Shown here piece after piece: positions 47,111-58,156 of a DNA stretch of 64,000 nucleotides (positions are counted from its first letter, which is position 1; every line of letters starts with the position of its first letter). The notes beneath the pieces are model-generated. The model saw only the letters and a list, made by a program, of their open reading frames with translations. It was not told the DNA's origin and made no database searches. Source of the DNA: Mantis religiosa (taxonomy: Eukaryota; Arthropoda; Insecta; Mantodea; Mantidae); the NCBI GenBank assembly GCA_030765055.1, contig CM060950.1:22447876-22511875 (forward strand). The letters run 5' to 3'. A program made the translations under genes and the position numbers.

Positions 47111-47389
47111 TGATATGTACCTTGCGATATGTACGGGTATATAAGATAAACAATATTAAATTGTAAATATATAAGAATTTGTATTTATAACGAAGTTTAA
47201 TAAACTCATTCTTTCATTATATTTAAAATAAAAATAACGATTACAAAAAATATTGTAACATATTGTTTTCCCCAGAATGAGAAAATACAACATGGCAAAG
47301 CGAGGAGGCGTACCGGAAAATATGCCAAAAACAGAGATGTTTACCTGAACTTATCGCACACACAGAGCCAGTCCAGTGCATGTATACTC
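47111..47389. other. no recognised feature
   Basis: AT-rich; nothing recognised. Confidence 0.5.
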
Positions 47390-47477
47390 TGTTCAGAAGC
47401 AATCTTGTCTTCTGGACAGCAATGTGTCATTCATCGGCTGATGCGAGAAATTATATATAACGTGACTGAATATTGTA

Positions 47478-48408
47478 CGAGGGCTGTTCAATAAAGAATG
47501 ATCACAACCTTTTTTTTTTTTTTTTTTTTTTTGACAACGTACCCTTACTCATCCTCATAATTTTAATGGCCCTTCTCAAACAGTCTCCCCTGAATGCCAT
47601 GCATTTGTCCCAGCGTTTCGGCCAGTCTGCAAAGATATGCTGGCAAACATTTTTGAGAGATCCTTCAAAATCACCTCCTCAGCCTTCACCACTGCTTCTG
47701 ATGATGAATAACGCCTCCCACGAAGGCGTTTCTTCAAGTTAGGGAATAGAAAAAGGTCACATGGGCCTAAACCGGACTATAGGGAGGGTGACGGTTGTAC
47801 TTCACGTTGACTTTTGCAAGATAATCAGCAACAACATTGCCAATATGCGGACGCACATCATCGTAGTGTAGCATCCAGCCTGCTAAATGTAAATGTGGCC
47901 TTTTGCGCCTGATATGTAGTTGCAAATATTTTCAGGACATCCCTGTAATATTGCCAGTTACTGATGTGTGTGCAGGTACAACATGCTGATAAACCATTCC
48001 ATGAATATCAAAGAATGAGATGACCATAACTTTCCCAGCAGAAGCAACCACATTTGCTTTTGTGGGGGTTGGTGATGATGGAGATTTCTACAATGAGCTT
48101 TGCTGTTTGCTCTCAGGATCAAAATGATGTAGCCAAGTTTCATTAGCAGTGATTACTTTTGAAAGAAACTTCGTATCTTCCTCTAACATCAACTTTAACT
48201 GCATGTTATCTCTATTGCAGCGGTAGGCGATACTGAACGTGTCTGAACTTACCTGGTTTTCACAGGCGGGAACCAGGAGTACCAGCAATGAAACTAGTAC
48301 GGCGTATTTGTTTCACATTAATCTAACGGAATATAATAAGATTGAATTTTAGTGCAAAAACTTATGACCGTAAAAATATTACGATCATTCTTTATTGAAC
48401 AGCCCTCG
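47478..48408 (-). mobile_element. mariner M1b, deletion derivative
   Basis: The ends CGAGGGCTGTTCAATAAAGAATGATC and its inverted copy match almost perfectly, with TA at 47476-47477 and 48409-48410. At 931 bp it has the same gene layout as M1a, with the N-terminal part of the transposase missing. A T-run at about 47510-47532 lies near the left end. The cleaner ends suggest it is younger than M1a. Confidence 0.93.
47560..48288 (-). pseudogene. mariner transposase remnant (M1b)
   Basis: The clearest frame (48088-48288) contains EEDTKFLSKVITANETWLHH and FDPESKQQSS, the block around the first catalytic residue; the usual aspartate in the TADETW position is asparagine here. The second aspartate block reads MLHYDD near 47865. 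The third block near 47770 contains a stop before a PCDLFLF segment. The N-terminal DNA-binding domain is absent. The copy is catalytically dead on three counts. Confidence 0.88.
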
Positions 48409-48450
48409 TAATAAGCAGAAAGAAGAGGTAAACAAAATCCCTTTGTGATT

Positions 48451-49063
<613 letters not shown>

Positions 49064-49214
49064 AAACTAGAAGACTAAAATAACTGATAATTCTTTGGAT
49101 TACTGAAACAAGAAGTTGCAGATTGATGATTTGTGTACGATAATAGCGACAATGGCAGTAAGACTTTTTAGGTGACGGAACACTGCTGATGATATATTTG
49201 ACATTACACATTTG

Positions 49215-49796
49215 ACAGTTGAGTACCGAACGGGATGGCTCAGGCAGTTTCGTCTGTGGCCCGCATTCGGGAGGTCCGGGTTCGACCTACCTGATCCATG
49301 GGTTTTCTCGGGGTGTTTTCCGGGTCGTTAGGCCAATGCTGGGTAGGTAAATTACAACTCCCGAATTTGCTGTCCCTCCATTTCATGTCCATTATCATTT
49401 TACATCATCTCTCATCTGGTGGTCTCTTTCAGGGTAGAAGTGTCGGCGAGTGTCTCGGCGGTGCATGGCAGATTGATGTGTTCTGAGGTTAACTACTTCC
49501 TCCTCCGGTAGGTCGGTTACCCATCTCCGCGCCTCTGCTGGGACAATTTCGGGACCGACTGCCAGGGACTTTTGGGGCTCAACTGCTGGGCTAGTTGCCG
49601 TCCCACAGTAGGGGAGCGTGTCCGTTGTCCTGGCCTGTCGGGGGAAGTCTCTAAGTAAACTGTAGGGACCCTGCCCTCTGTACTGTCGTGGCTCCTTGGG
49701 ACGGCCGGCCTGTCTCCTCTCACACGATACTTTCTCCCAGGGTTGCCCCACTTGGGGGCATAGGCACAATGGGCCCAGCATGGTGGCCTACATACC
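49215..49796 (+). mobile_element. S6 long tRNA-headed repeat, copy 1
   Basis: A tRNA-like head (GATGGCTCAGGCAG, box B GGTTCGACCT) is followed by GGTTTTCTCGGGGTGTTTTCC, TGCTGGGTAGGTAAATTAC, TCATCTCTCATCTGGTGGTC, CTCGGCGGTGCATGGCAG and ACCCTGCC-TCTGTACTGTCG. The same order occurs at 52312-53300 and 63420-63850. The body is unusually long for a SINE. Minus-strand frames of 96 and 128 codons overlap each other and are not conserved. Confidence 0.82.
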
Positions 49797-49935
49797 GAAT
49801 AACCCACCAGGCGGCCCTACCGAGGTCTAATCGGTAGCCTTCCCCTTTGGGGTTGTTGTGCGTAAGTAGTGTATCCACTTCCATCCCGTCTTGAGTCCAT
49901 AGGACCAGATGGATGGGCTCAGTAACTCCCTGGTG
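49797..49935 (+). repeat. S7 repeat, partial copy
   Basis: ACCAGGCGGCCCTACCGAGG, CGTAAGTAGTGTATCCACTT and CATAGGACCAGATGG match the second half of S7 at 45278-45811. It directly follows S6, so one may have inserted next to the other. Confidence 0.8.
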
Positions 49936-50309
49936 AGTCTTTACTGCGTTTGGATTGCCCTGGTTCACAGCCTCAAGGTTAAATATACCGAATACCCTCC
50001 GTAGTGAAATCCTAATCCTTGCCAGTTACGTAAACCATCTTCTTAGAAATTATTCCCGTTGTACAGATTGATCACACAGAAAACACAGTGAACACACTAG
50101 AAAATTAGATATATTACCATTCAATTTCTTTAATCGCAATAGTCTTTTAAAAAGAAATGTTTAGTTAGTAATTTAGTTGGTTTCTCTCTTTTTTCCGTTA
50201 TGGAAACAGCCGAACATAGGACCGTTCAGCCTCATTTTCATAAATAATTACGTGGATACATATTTAATGCATTTATAATCATTCAGGTAATTGTTTCTGA
50301 TAATGCCCC
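49936..50309. other. no recognised feature
   Basis: AT-rich from about 50090; nothing recognised. Confidence 0.5.
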
Positions 50310-51140
50310 CGGGTGGTGGCGCGCAGTTCCACGTTGACGCTACAGTTTGTAACGAATAATATGGGTAGCTCAGGGTTCAACATTGAGGTTTGTCTCAGGG
50401 TATGCGTAGATATGTATGAGAAGGATGGTTTTAATGACACTGGAATACCCGTTTCAAACTGATTAAATGACTGTTCCTTTTTATCATTACATCAAACTTG
50501 AAGTTGCCGACCAAGGGTTACCAATATCACTGTTTAGAGTTACTATAATACTTCGTTCTTCGCGTACATATGAACCGACCAGTATCTTCTCTCATCGCTT
50601 CTGGTCTGCCCTCGACCAAGACAGGAGAAGAGGACTGCCGCAATCGGCTTCACGCCGTGGGCTGAGTGTCCTCACACTATACACAGCTGTGCGTGGGTGT
50701 GAAACCTTAAATTCTGGAAGCCCTCTTTTCACACAAAGATTCCCTTTGTAACTATTTTGTCCATTGTGATTATTAGACTCGGCCATGCCATTATTAAGGG
50801 TCCGAAGAAAACCTTTTCAAACAAAGTCAAGTGCTATCCCTTAGAATTCTGTTTTTCCCGTGTCTTTTGTTACACAACTCAACCAACTGCACCTGTTCGT
50901 GTCGTAACAAATATACAAGACTCCTTTAAAATCCATCACGATTCTTTACTTATTGCAATTCTTAATTTCGGTATCAGCGTATAATAATTGGCTACTCTTT
51001 CATATCAGACACACAGCTGGAAAGTGCTATATTTGTGTTTCGTCCCTTACTGTACGCCAACTTACTAATATTTCACTCTTCTAATTAGCAAGATAAGAAG
51101 AGAACCCAGCGACGGTTACTGAAGGTGAATAGGCCTCAAC
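50310..51140 (-). mobile_element. dispersed family A, copy 4 with outer segment
   Basis: The minus-strand order is outer segment (51140-50985), TGATACCGAAATTAAG, CGGACCCTTAATAATGGC, TCGGTTCATATG, TTGGTCGGCAACTTC, CAGTGTCATTAAAACC and GTGGAACTGCGCGCCACC. It is the longest continuous copy and joins the outer segment seen at 41290 and 47390 to the core, so the full unit is at least 830 bp. Confidence 0.7.
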
Positions 51141-51604
51141 GCTTTGTCGTATAGTGACACAAACAGGTACTAAACATAAATATGTTAGTTTTATTTACGT
51201 ACACAATGTTAAAATTAGAATATAATTTGACAATAGTACAAAATTGCCTGTTCGGAGATACCACTAAAATAAAAAGAATAAATCTCATACGATCTCTTCT
51301 AGCACCTTGCACAGACCAGACTCTACAGGGGAGGGTCACAGCATTCGGAAAATTGTACAATCATGATCGTATAGTCCATTTTATAATTAGGCCGACAATG
51401 CAACAAAATCATGTCACATGATTGTACACATGATTCACTCTACGTAGTATAGATATTCCGACCTCTCTGAATGCCTAAAGTTAGATATGAATCGATTTCT
51501 ACTGCATGGAACAAGGTAGCAGCAGAATCTACTCCAGCCAATGAAAGATGCGGTTGCTACCCCACCAAGCCGTTTAGGAGAACTTAGATTAGATTAGATT
51601 AGCG
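51141..51604. other. no recognised gene
   Basis: A 79-codon plus frame (51182-51421) overlaps a 74-codon minus frame; neither is recognised. A short TTAGATTAGATTAGATTAG run lies at the right edge. Confidence 0.45.
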
Positions 51605-52135
51605 AGGGTATCTACCAGGCAGTTCACACAAGGTGAATGACCCCCTTTTCTACCAGGGAGGATTACCGAGCTGTCCCCCAAAGGCACCCTACACCTTCGT
51701 GGGGCTTTTCATAGGGCAAGACCTAGACTACTAACAAGCCTCACCCTCTATCTAGTCCGAGGGACTCAAGATGGGATGGAAGTGGATACGCCACTTACGC
51801 GCGCCAACTCCAAAATGGGAAGGCTACCGATTAGACCTCGGTGGGGCCGCCTGGTGATCTAGCACACCTTCAACTAGCTATGCATGCTAGTACGCGGGAA
51901 TATATGGCTTTCCTTAAACCCATCCGGAGAGGTACCCGATCTCCCACGGGTATCGGGAACCACTGCCCCCTCCAGTCCAACCCAATCGGAACAACTTCCC
52001 TACGGGAGGGGCTCGGCAGTTTGGCCCGAGATTCCTCTAGTAACGTCAGAGGTACCACGAGTGCTAAGGGTCCGCAGCGCTCGCACCACAGCAGCTGAAG
52101 GGGGCGGATTCCGTCACCTACGGGACCTTTAGGAG
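51605..52135 (-). repeat. S7 GC-rich repeat, copy 4
   Basis: Blocks in plus-strand order are AAGATGGGATGGAAGTGGAT, CTCGGTGGGGCCGCCTGGTG, CACTGCCCCCTCCAGTCCAA and CAGCAGCTGAAGGGGGCGGA, the reverse of the 45278 copy. The length of about 530 bp agrees with the 534 bp insertion. Frames on both strands are GC-driven. Confidence 0.82.
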
Positions 52136-52351
52136 TACTGAGGAAAACGTGAAAAAATCAGCTCAATCATGGAAAACGATCATGACGGGGATTTGAACTG
52201 CAGACTTCCCGTTCAGGAGACTTTAGCCTTAACGATCTGTGATGAAGAGGAGACATACTGAGATGCAACTATCAAACTATGTGTATCCACTAAAGCTTAT
52301 CCTGTAAACGAGCGAGTGACTCAAGTGGCTCCGTCTGTTGCCCGTATTCGG

Positions 52352-52548
52352 GAGGTCGCTTTTTTGTTGTTGCTGTTGTAATTTACGTTCTCCAACGTTG
52401 TCATATCGGACGCTGAATGAAATTGGTGAAATGGTCCGGGGTCCTTGGAGCTTAGAGTTACCCGACATTCGTCTTTAAGGATAAGGGAAAATCCCGGAAA
52501 AACCCTTATCGAGGTAACTCACCCTGACCAAGATACGAACTCCGGAAC
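52352..52548 (-). mobile_element. S2 SINE inserted in S6
   Basis: The plus strand reads TTGTTGTTGCTGTTGTAATT then TTACGTTCTCCAACG, CTTGGAGCTTAGAGTTACCC and AACTCACCCTGACCAAG, i.e. an S2 copy in minus orientation, truncated in its tRNA-like head. A short imperfect flank repeat (AGGTC/TGGTC) is the only candidate target duplication. Confidence 0.85.
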
Positions 52549-52627
52549 TGGTCCGGGTTTGATTCCCATGACCGGCCCACCTGACACATGGTTTTTTTCG
52601 GGGTTTTCCGGGGTCGCCAGACGAATG

Positions 52628-52879
52628 AAATGAAATGTGTAGTGTTTAACTCCCGCTTTTGCTGCATGTGGCAGCGCAGGTGGTGGCACTGCTGATACAT
52701 GAGATGAAGATGGAGCACTGGTGGAATGAGATGGCAGGGGAAACCGGTGATCCCATGAAAAACCGGCTCCAGTGCAGTGTTGTCCACCACAAATCTCACT
52801 TTCCGGTCGCCTGGGATCGAACCCGAGCCCCCTTGGTGAGAGCCGAGCGGTGTAACCATTCAACTACGGACAGACCGTT
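52628..52879 (-). mobile_element. S5 SINE inserted in S6
   Basis: The element is full length on the minus strand: head GTCCGTAGTTGAATGGTTAC, box B GGGTTCGATCCC, body, and end GTTAAACACTACACATTTCA. The flanks GCCAGACGAATG (52616-52627) and GCCAGGCGAATG (52880-52891) are a 12 bp target duplication with one mismatch. Confidence 0.87.
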
Positions 52880-53300
52880 GCCAGGCGAATGCTGGGTAGG
52901 TTAAATACATCCCACGAATTTCCTGTCCATCCTTTTATCTCCATTATAATTTCATATCATGTCTGATCTCGTGGTTTCTTTCAGGGAGGAGGCGTCGGTG
53001 GGAGCCTCGGCGGTGTATGGCAGGATAATATGCTTCTGGTAAACAGTCCCCCCACTGGTGGGACGGTCTCCTGTCACCGGGCCGACCTGATGGACCGTTT
53101 CAGGAACACGATGGTTGAGACCCTGGTTCTGCTGGCGCGCCGGGGAGTTTCCAACAGGTAAAAAATTAGGGACCCTGCCTTCTGTACTGCCGTAACTCCT
53201 TGGTTCGTTCGCACTCTGTCTTCTCTCACCTCATCATTCACAGGGGCATAGGTACAACAGATCAAGGCTGGTCGCAGTGCCGAATCCCCTCAGCACGTTT

Positions 53301-54945
53301 CTATGCTACCCTGTATCCTGGTGTTAAAAAATCGACTGAAATTGCTTACAGCAATCCAAGAGTCTAGTAAATAAAAATCATCCATCAGCGATTAAGCACG
53401 GTGAAGCGTGCATTGCTGCAGAGTATGTCTCTCGTTTACAACAGATTCGTTCTATTTTGAGACCGATTGTAGTGAGCTAACTGCTCTCAATCAATTCCCT
53501 TCCGTCGATCACAGCAGTGCCTTACTTCCGTATCGAGTACCTGTAACGGTTGCGTTGTGTTACCGTATGTGGGCGGCTCAGAAATGGCTTCTGCCCACAC
53601 ACCAATCTCCGATATTTACAATTAACTGCAATATTCCCTTCCATGGACGCACTGCAGGGTATTTGCGATTAACGTCCTCCAACGTTGCCATAACGGACGA
53701 TGAATGAAACGGCCGAAAAAATGGTCAAATACACTTTCGTGCGATTTCTGTGTTAAATTATCCTGAATGTAATCATAAATTTATTAATCCATAGCTGATC
53801 TAGCCTCTCTGGACATATAGTCACGTCATACTAGGTTAATATTAGGCTAGAAGTCTGTGTGTCAGCCTTTCAAACGTAGTTTTATTCCAGTGAGTTTAGT
53901 TTGTTCTAATTTGGGCCCCAGTTGTATGTAAATAAATGTTTTTCCCTAATATGTACATATCTAGAACTCTAATATTCCGATCTACGTCCAAGTAACGTGT
54001 GTCCAAAGTTTTATCTCGCATAAAAATACCTAGGCTATTAAAATATGTATTTCAAATAATTTTTATTTTTCTGAAAATAGCATACCTTTCTCATATTGCA
54101 TGAATTGCCATTTTAAAGTTTTCCCATTTTACTGACAACATAAAACTTTATTTTGCAACTTAAGGGCACTGAGAGGTTGATAGGTTTCAAAAAATCCATT
54201 TTTCTGTTTTCAATGTTAAAAAAGTATATAACTCTTCGGCTTTAAAATGATATATAACATAGGTTCTCAGCTGGTATTAATGTCCTTTAATTCATCAACT
54301 TAAACATGGTGGCGTAATGATACGCCCACTTCCTGAGAATGGTGCTTAATCTTTGATCGTGATTTCCCAAAACCTTGATTTTTCATACTTTAGGTGCATG
54401 TTTCTCAAAATCTATAAAAGATATTGACACAAAATTTGCAGTGGTGATTTGTCAATGCTCCTTGAATACATTCGGCTAACACTTATATTCATGTGATTTA
54501 TAAAATGGATGAAAACAAATATTAAGGCCTTGAAAATATTATCTTTTTTCTACTTAAAAATAATTAATGTTTCATGTGCATGGTATAAACTATGTGATTT
54601 TCATTTAGCTGATATTATAAAACTGTATCTTAGGTTATTTAGGATAAAACTTGGTGCATGTAGCTTTAAATTCCAACAATCAAAGTGCACCTGAAATATA
54701 GGGTGCAATACTTTTTTTCAGGACACACGGTGTGATTTATGCCCATTTTGCATGAACCTATGTGAACGTAATTGAAATATTATACAGTAGTTAAATTCAC
54801 ATATCCTTATACAATAATCATACCGAATTTCAATTTCTGATTATGTTTAGTTTTCCATATATTCAAATTTCAATGTTGGTAAAAATTAGCCTTGTCTGGG
54901 TAGAAATAACCTCCCAGTACACTTAAAAGTACCATAGAAATATGC
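53301..54945. other. mostly AT-rich; small S2 fragment
   Basis: A 3' end fragment of S2 (TTAACGTCCTCCAACGTTGC, 53668-53705) is present. A 99-codon plus frame (53408-53707) ends in it and is not recognised. The remainder to 54945 is AT-rich without any feature I can name. Confidence 0.5.
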
Positions 54946-55450
54946 TGTCGCGAACCCGATCGCAATAGCGCGGCATGTGTACACAAAGAGCCGGCAACTA
55001 AAGATAGTGTAGATAATTAACAGACGGATAGTGTATCACGGAGGTAAAGAGCTTGCGTAGCGCCGGAAATAAAAGACTTGCCGACAGACATAATTACATT
55101 CTAGAACAGTCGAGTTTTATCTGGTGACATGTTAGACAAACTTCCATAACAGTCTCGAACTATGAATGAGGTATTCAAGGACGTGACGACTCGCCAAGGG
55201 ACAGCTGTAAAACTGAAGTGAGCCGTGAGAGTTGTTGTAAAGACATGTAACAAGAGTGTTGTAAAACAGTGAGCAAGCAGAAAACAGCTGTGAAGTGTTG
55301 TAACGAGAGCTGATGTAATCAGAACGTTTGTTATTGTCATCGACCTTGATGCTGTGGATTGTGATGTGTGATGTAATTCTACTGCTACGCAGTGTGTTTC
55401 TACGCAAATAAAGAACATTTAGAATTTCGACAAATTGGACTTTTAATTTT
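54946..55450 (+). repeat. LTR relic, family L1-like
   Basis: It starts TGTCGCGAACCCG, and its end region AAATAAAGAACATTTAGAAT...AAATTGGACTTTTAATTT matches the ends of the LTRs at 16901-19116 and 30442-30938. The final CACGAACCCACAAAGTCACA is replaced by a T-run, so the right edge is eroded. The overlapping minus-strand frames of 91 and 105 codons are antisense to the LTR. Confidence 0.65.
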
Positions 55451-55523
55451 TTTTTTAATTACGTATCTCATGATTCAACTACATGTTCAAGCTGGGAAAG
55501 TACAGCATTCCCGAGATTATATA

Positions 55524-56811
55524 CGAGGGTGGTCTGAAAACTTTCCGAACTAATAAAGATACATGACATTTTTTCAGATATTTTTTTTTTCAACATGGTC
55601 TCCATGTTACTCCACACACTTCTCCCAGCGATGCTCCCATTTCTGTAACCGTCCAAATACTACTCGGCGTTCTTCTCTGCAATATAATTGTTCACGAAGG
55701 TGTTCGTCTCCTCATTTGACAAAAATCTCTGTCCTCGGAGTGCAATTTTCAGATGAGGGAACAAAAAGAACTCACTTGGGGCTAGATCTGGTGAGTAAGG
55801 CGGATGGTAAAGCAGTTCAAACCGTAATTCGTAGATTTTCGCCACTGAAGCTGCTGAGGCGTGAGACAGTGCGTGGTCTTGGTGAAACAGGATTTTCTTT
55901 TTCTGGAAATGTGGCCGTCTTCCCGCAAGTTCTGCCTTCAGGTTGCCAAGTATTGATGCGTAGTATGATCCTGTAATGGGGTTTCCTTTTCGAAGATAAT
56001 CGATTAAATAACTCCATGGCTATCGCCCCCCCCCCAAAAAAAAAGAAAGCAGTCGCCATCACTTTCGCAGCCGGAAAAGCAGTTCTCTTTTGAGCCGGTT
56101 CCCCCGTTGCAGTTCACTGTTTGGACTGTATTTTTGCTTTGGGCTGATAATGGTGTATCCAAGTTTCATCTACAGTAATTAATCGGCGCCAAAACTCGGA
56201 TTTATTGCACCTAAACTGCGCCAAAAGAGCGTTGGAAATGTTCACTCGAACGCGATTTTGGTCTAACCTGAGCAAACGCAGCACCCAACAGTTTTCTCAT
56301 GTCTAAATGTTGATTTAGTATGTGACAAACACGTTCTTTTGTTATATTCTTAGCATCTGCTATCTCTCTCACTTTAATTCGGCTGTCGTCTAGCACTATT
56401 TCATGAACGTTGGCGATGTTTTCGTCGGTAGTTGCAGTTTTGGGACCTCCCGAACGTTCATCGTCTACCAAGCTCTTACGGGCACGTTTAAATTCAGTTT
56501 CCCAAACTTTCACTGTAGTAAATGATGGTGCAGAGTCTCCATACCCGGAATCCAACTTATCTTTGATTTGTGTAGGCGTATTGCCTTTCAAAAACAAATA
56601 TTTAATGACAGCTGGATACTCGATTTTGTCCATCTTCATAAAAACACTCACATCAACTCACTCAGATGACTGTTCCGTAACAACTGAGCGTCCAAAATGG
56701 CTGAAACGTTGGTGAGCAAGTGTCAACAGATGAACAAGGAAATTCACTAGCTTTTATTTACGAGTGCTGCTATCTTCATATTGAGGTCGGAAACTTTTCA
56801 TACCACCCTCG
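55524..56811 (-). mobile_element. mariner M2b, near full length
   Basis: The ends CGAGGGTGGTCTGAAAA and inverted CGAGGGTGGTATGAAAA are bordered by TA at 55522-55523 and 56812-56813. At 1288 bp it is of normal mariner size and is the same family as M2a. It lies just downstream of the LTR relic. Confidence 0.93.
55600..56651 (-). pseudogene. mariner transposase, frameshifted (M2b)
   Basis: The N-terminal 146-codon frame (56211-56651) starts at MSVFMKMDKIEYPAVIKYLF and keeps the helix-turn-helix region, with KGNTPTQIKDKLDSGYGDSA and the linker DDERSGGPKTATTDE. The first aspartate is in an ITVDETWIHHY segment near 56170, in another frame. The second is in ILFHQDHA near 55890. The third block reads YSPDLAPSEFFLF (frame 55660-55845), where glutamate replaces the family aspartate. 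A C-run/A-run near 56027-56044 lies in the middle. The copy is disrupted by several frameshifts, though its N-terminal DNA-binding domain could still be made. Confidence 0.87.
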
Positions 56812-56813
56812 TA

Positions 56814-57059
56814 TTACATGTTTGTTAAACCTGGCTAAGCAACGATGTAATATCCAGAGTTGAGTATGTTTTGTACATTGTTATAATTAGATATTACTTA
56901 GGCGTGCTAATTAGTAGGGTGAATTAAAAATGCCATCGATCTTTAGTAAAGGTTTGCATTAGTATTTACGTATTTGAGTTTAGAAGCACTTTTACCACTT
57001 ACAGGAAAATACTATTCAGCCAATCTTGTACTAAATATGTTAGTCCCGAAAGTACAGGA
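56814..57059. other. no recognised feature
   Basis: AT-rich spacer. Confidence 0.5.
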
Positions 57060-57500
57060 AGCACGAAACAAGCTGTTACCTGCTTAGCCGAAGGAATGTC
57101 CTATTGGAGAAACATCACCATCCACTTCTGCATAAGAAAACATTCAGATTTGTATAAAACATTTATTTCATCTATTTCTCTATGTAAGGTTAACGGTTCC
57201 GATCTCAGAAAGTTTCTTACGAAATATACAAATATAAACCCTCCTCATGAGCTAACCCTAGGAGGAAAAATGTTATCTCCCAAACTGCTATGAAGATATG
57301 CATACAGTAAGTAAAACAAGTGGCCGATGAAAATGAAAGAATCTGGGTCACCATTACGGAAATATAGATGAACGTGATAGAAAAGTAGAACATTTAATCG
57401 TAGGTTATTGAGAAAAACGTTTCTCCACAGAGGTTTATGCTGACCTGTAAAGAAATGTCAACTACGAACCATGAAACAATAGGGCCCTTAAAATCTCATG
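57060..57500 (+). pseudogene. hAT-like transposase remnant
   Basis: The plus-strand frame at 57096-57293 contains DLYKTFISSISLCKVNGSDL and RKFLTKYTNINPPHELTL. This resembles a block that I recall from insect hAT-like transposases (DLC-A----IPL-KL-N---R-FL-KYT---IPDESTLRK). After a stop, further fragments (ENERIWVTITE near 57325 and TTNHETI near 57465) fit the following region by order only. The catalytic domain and the hAT dimerisation region are not visible. No terminal repeats were found. Confidence 0.5.
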
Positions 57501-57731
57501 GCCAAAAGATGTAGAAAAGTGGTCATTTATCGCTACTGTGACAAGACTGCTGTGTGAAATTAACACGTATTCAAGGACAGTTGAAGTCAGGAAGAGTGTC
57601 GTATTATTACTAAGCAAACGTCCTTTCGTTACTGTAATTCAAGAGGCTTCCAGCTCCAGAAAGATCTACTGCGCCCGACAGATATATCAATGTCAGTCAA
57701 TACTGAGTACTCAGTACAATCGCCGAGGCAT
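57501..57731. other. no recognised feature
   Basis: A 69-codon plus frame (57538-57747) has no motif I know. Confidence 0.45.
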
Positions 57732-58156
57732 TGTACCGCTAACATAAGCTGCAGCCGGCGTGTGGGCGAGCGCTGAACAATTGACGAGAGAGAAACAAAA
57801 AGAGAAAGAGACAGAGATAGTTCTATCTTTCTCTCGCTGCGCCGCGAAAGGCCTTGAAACTTCAGCGGCTTTGTGGAACAAGGTTTGGAGGTATAAAGGC
57901 CCGCATTGTGAGAGTTGCGAGTGAGTTGCTAGTGAGCTGTTAATTGTGTGTGTGCAGCTATTTGAAGTGTACCGAAAGATATTTCTTTCATCTGTTTACG
58001 TGCGCTGAAGCAACGAGAGATCTTGAAGAATGCGTTTGTAAATGTTACGACATTCTGCTGCTGCCAGGGGTGTATAAAGTTATTGTTTTCTGCAATAAAG
58101 AGAATTTTAAATTCCTGCAATCAAGACTTTTAATTCTACGAACCCGCAAAGTCACA
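57732..58156 (+). repeat. solo LTR, family L3, copy 2
   Basis: It begins TGTACCGCTAACATAAGC and ends CCGCAAAGTCACA. A purine-rich U3 segment (AGAGAGAAACAAAAAGAGAAAG), a TATA-like GGTATAAAGGCCC near 57891, and GCAATAAAGAG near 58092 are in order. The flanks GCAT and GCAC differ by one base, a possible decayed 4 bp duplication. The copy at 22382-22770 shares U3 and end sequences. Confidence 0.72.

Larger units (their letters stand above)
47390..48450 (-). repeat. family A outer segment, split by mariner M1b
   Basis: The left part (47390-47475: GTGTCATTCATCGGC...GAGAAATTATATATAACGTGA) and the right part (48411-48450: AATCCCTTTGTG) match 41290-41375, with the mariner between them. Confidence 0.6.
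52312..53300 (+). mobile_element. S6 repeat, copy 2, split by S2 and S5
   Basis: The head (GAGTGACTCAAGTGGCTCCG...CGTATTCGGGAGGTC) stops at 52351 and resumes after an S2 SINE at about 52549 (GGTCCGGGTTTGATTCCC). The body stops again at 52627 and resumes after an S5 SINE at 52880 (GCCAGGCGAATGCTGGGTAGG). The rest matches the 49215 copy to the end. Removal of both inserts restores an S6 of about 540 bp. Confidence 0.88.

Noticed and set aside
49395..49807. 128- and 96-codon minus frames
   Set aside because: They cover S6 and its junction with S7, and no similar frame exists in the other S6 copies.
52506..52863. 117- and 114-codon minus frames
   Set aside because: They cross an S6/S5 insertion junction and overlap each other; chance frames in GC-rich SINEs.
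55101..55418. 105-codon minus frame
   Set aside because: It is antisense to an LTR relic and has no known motif.
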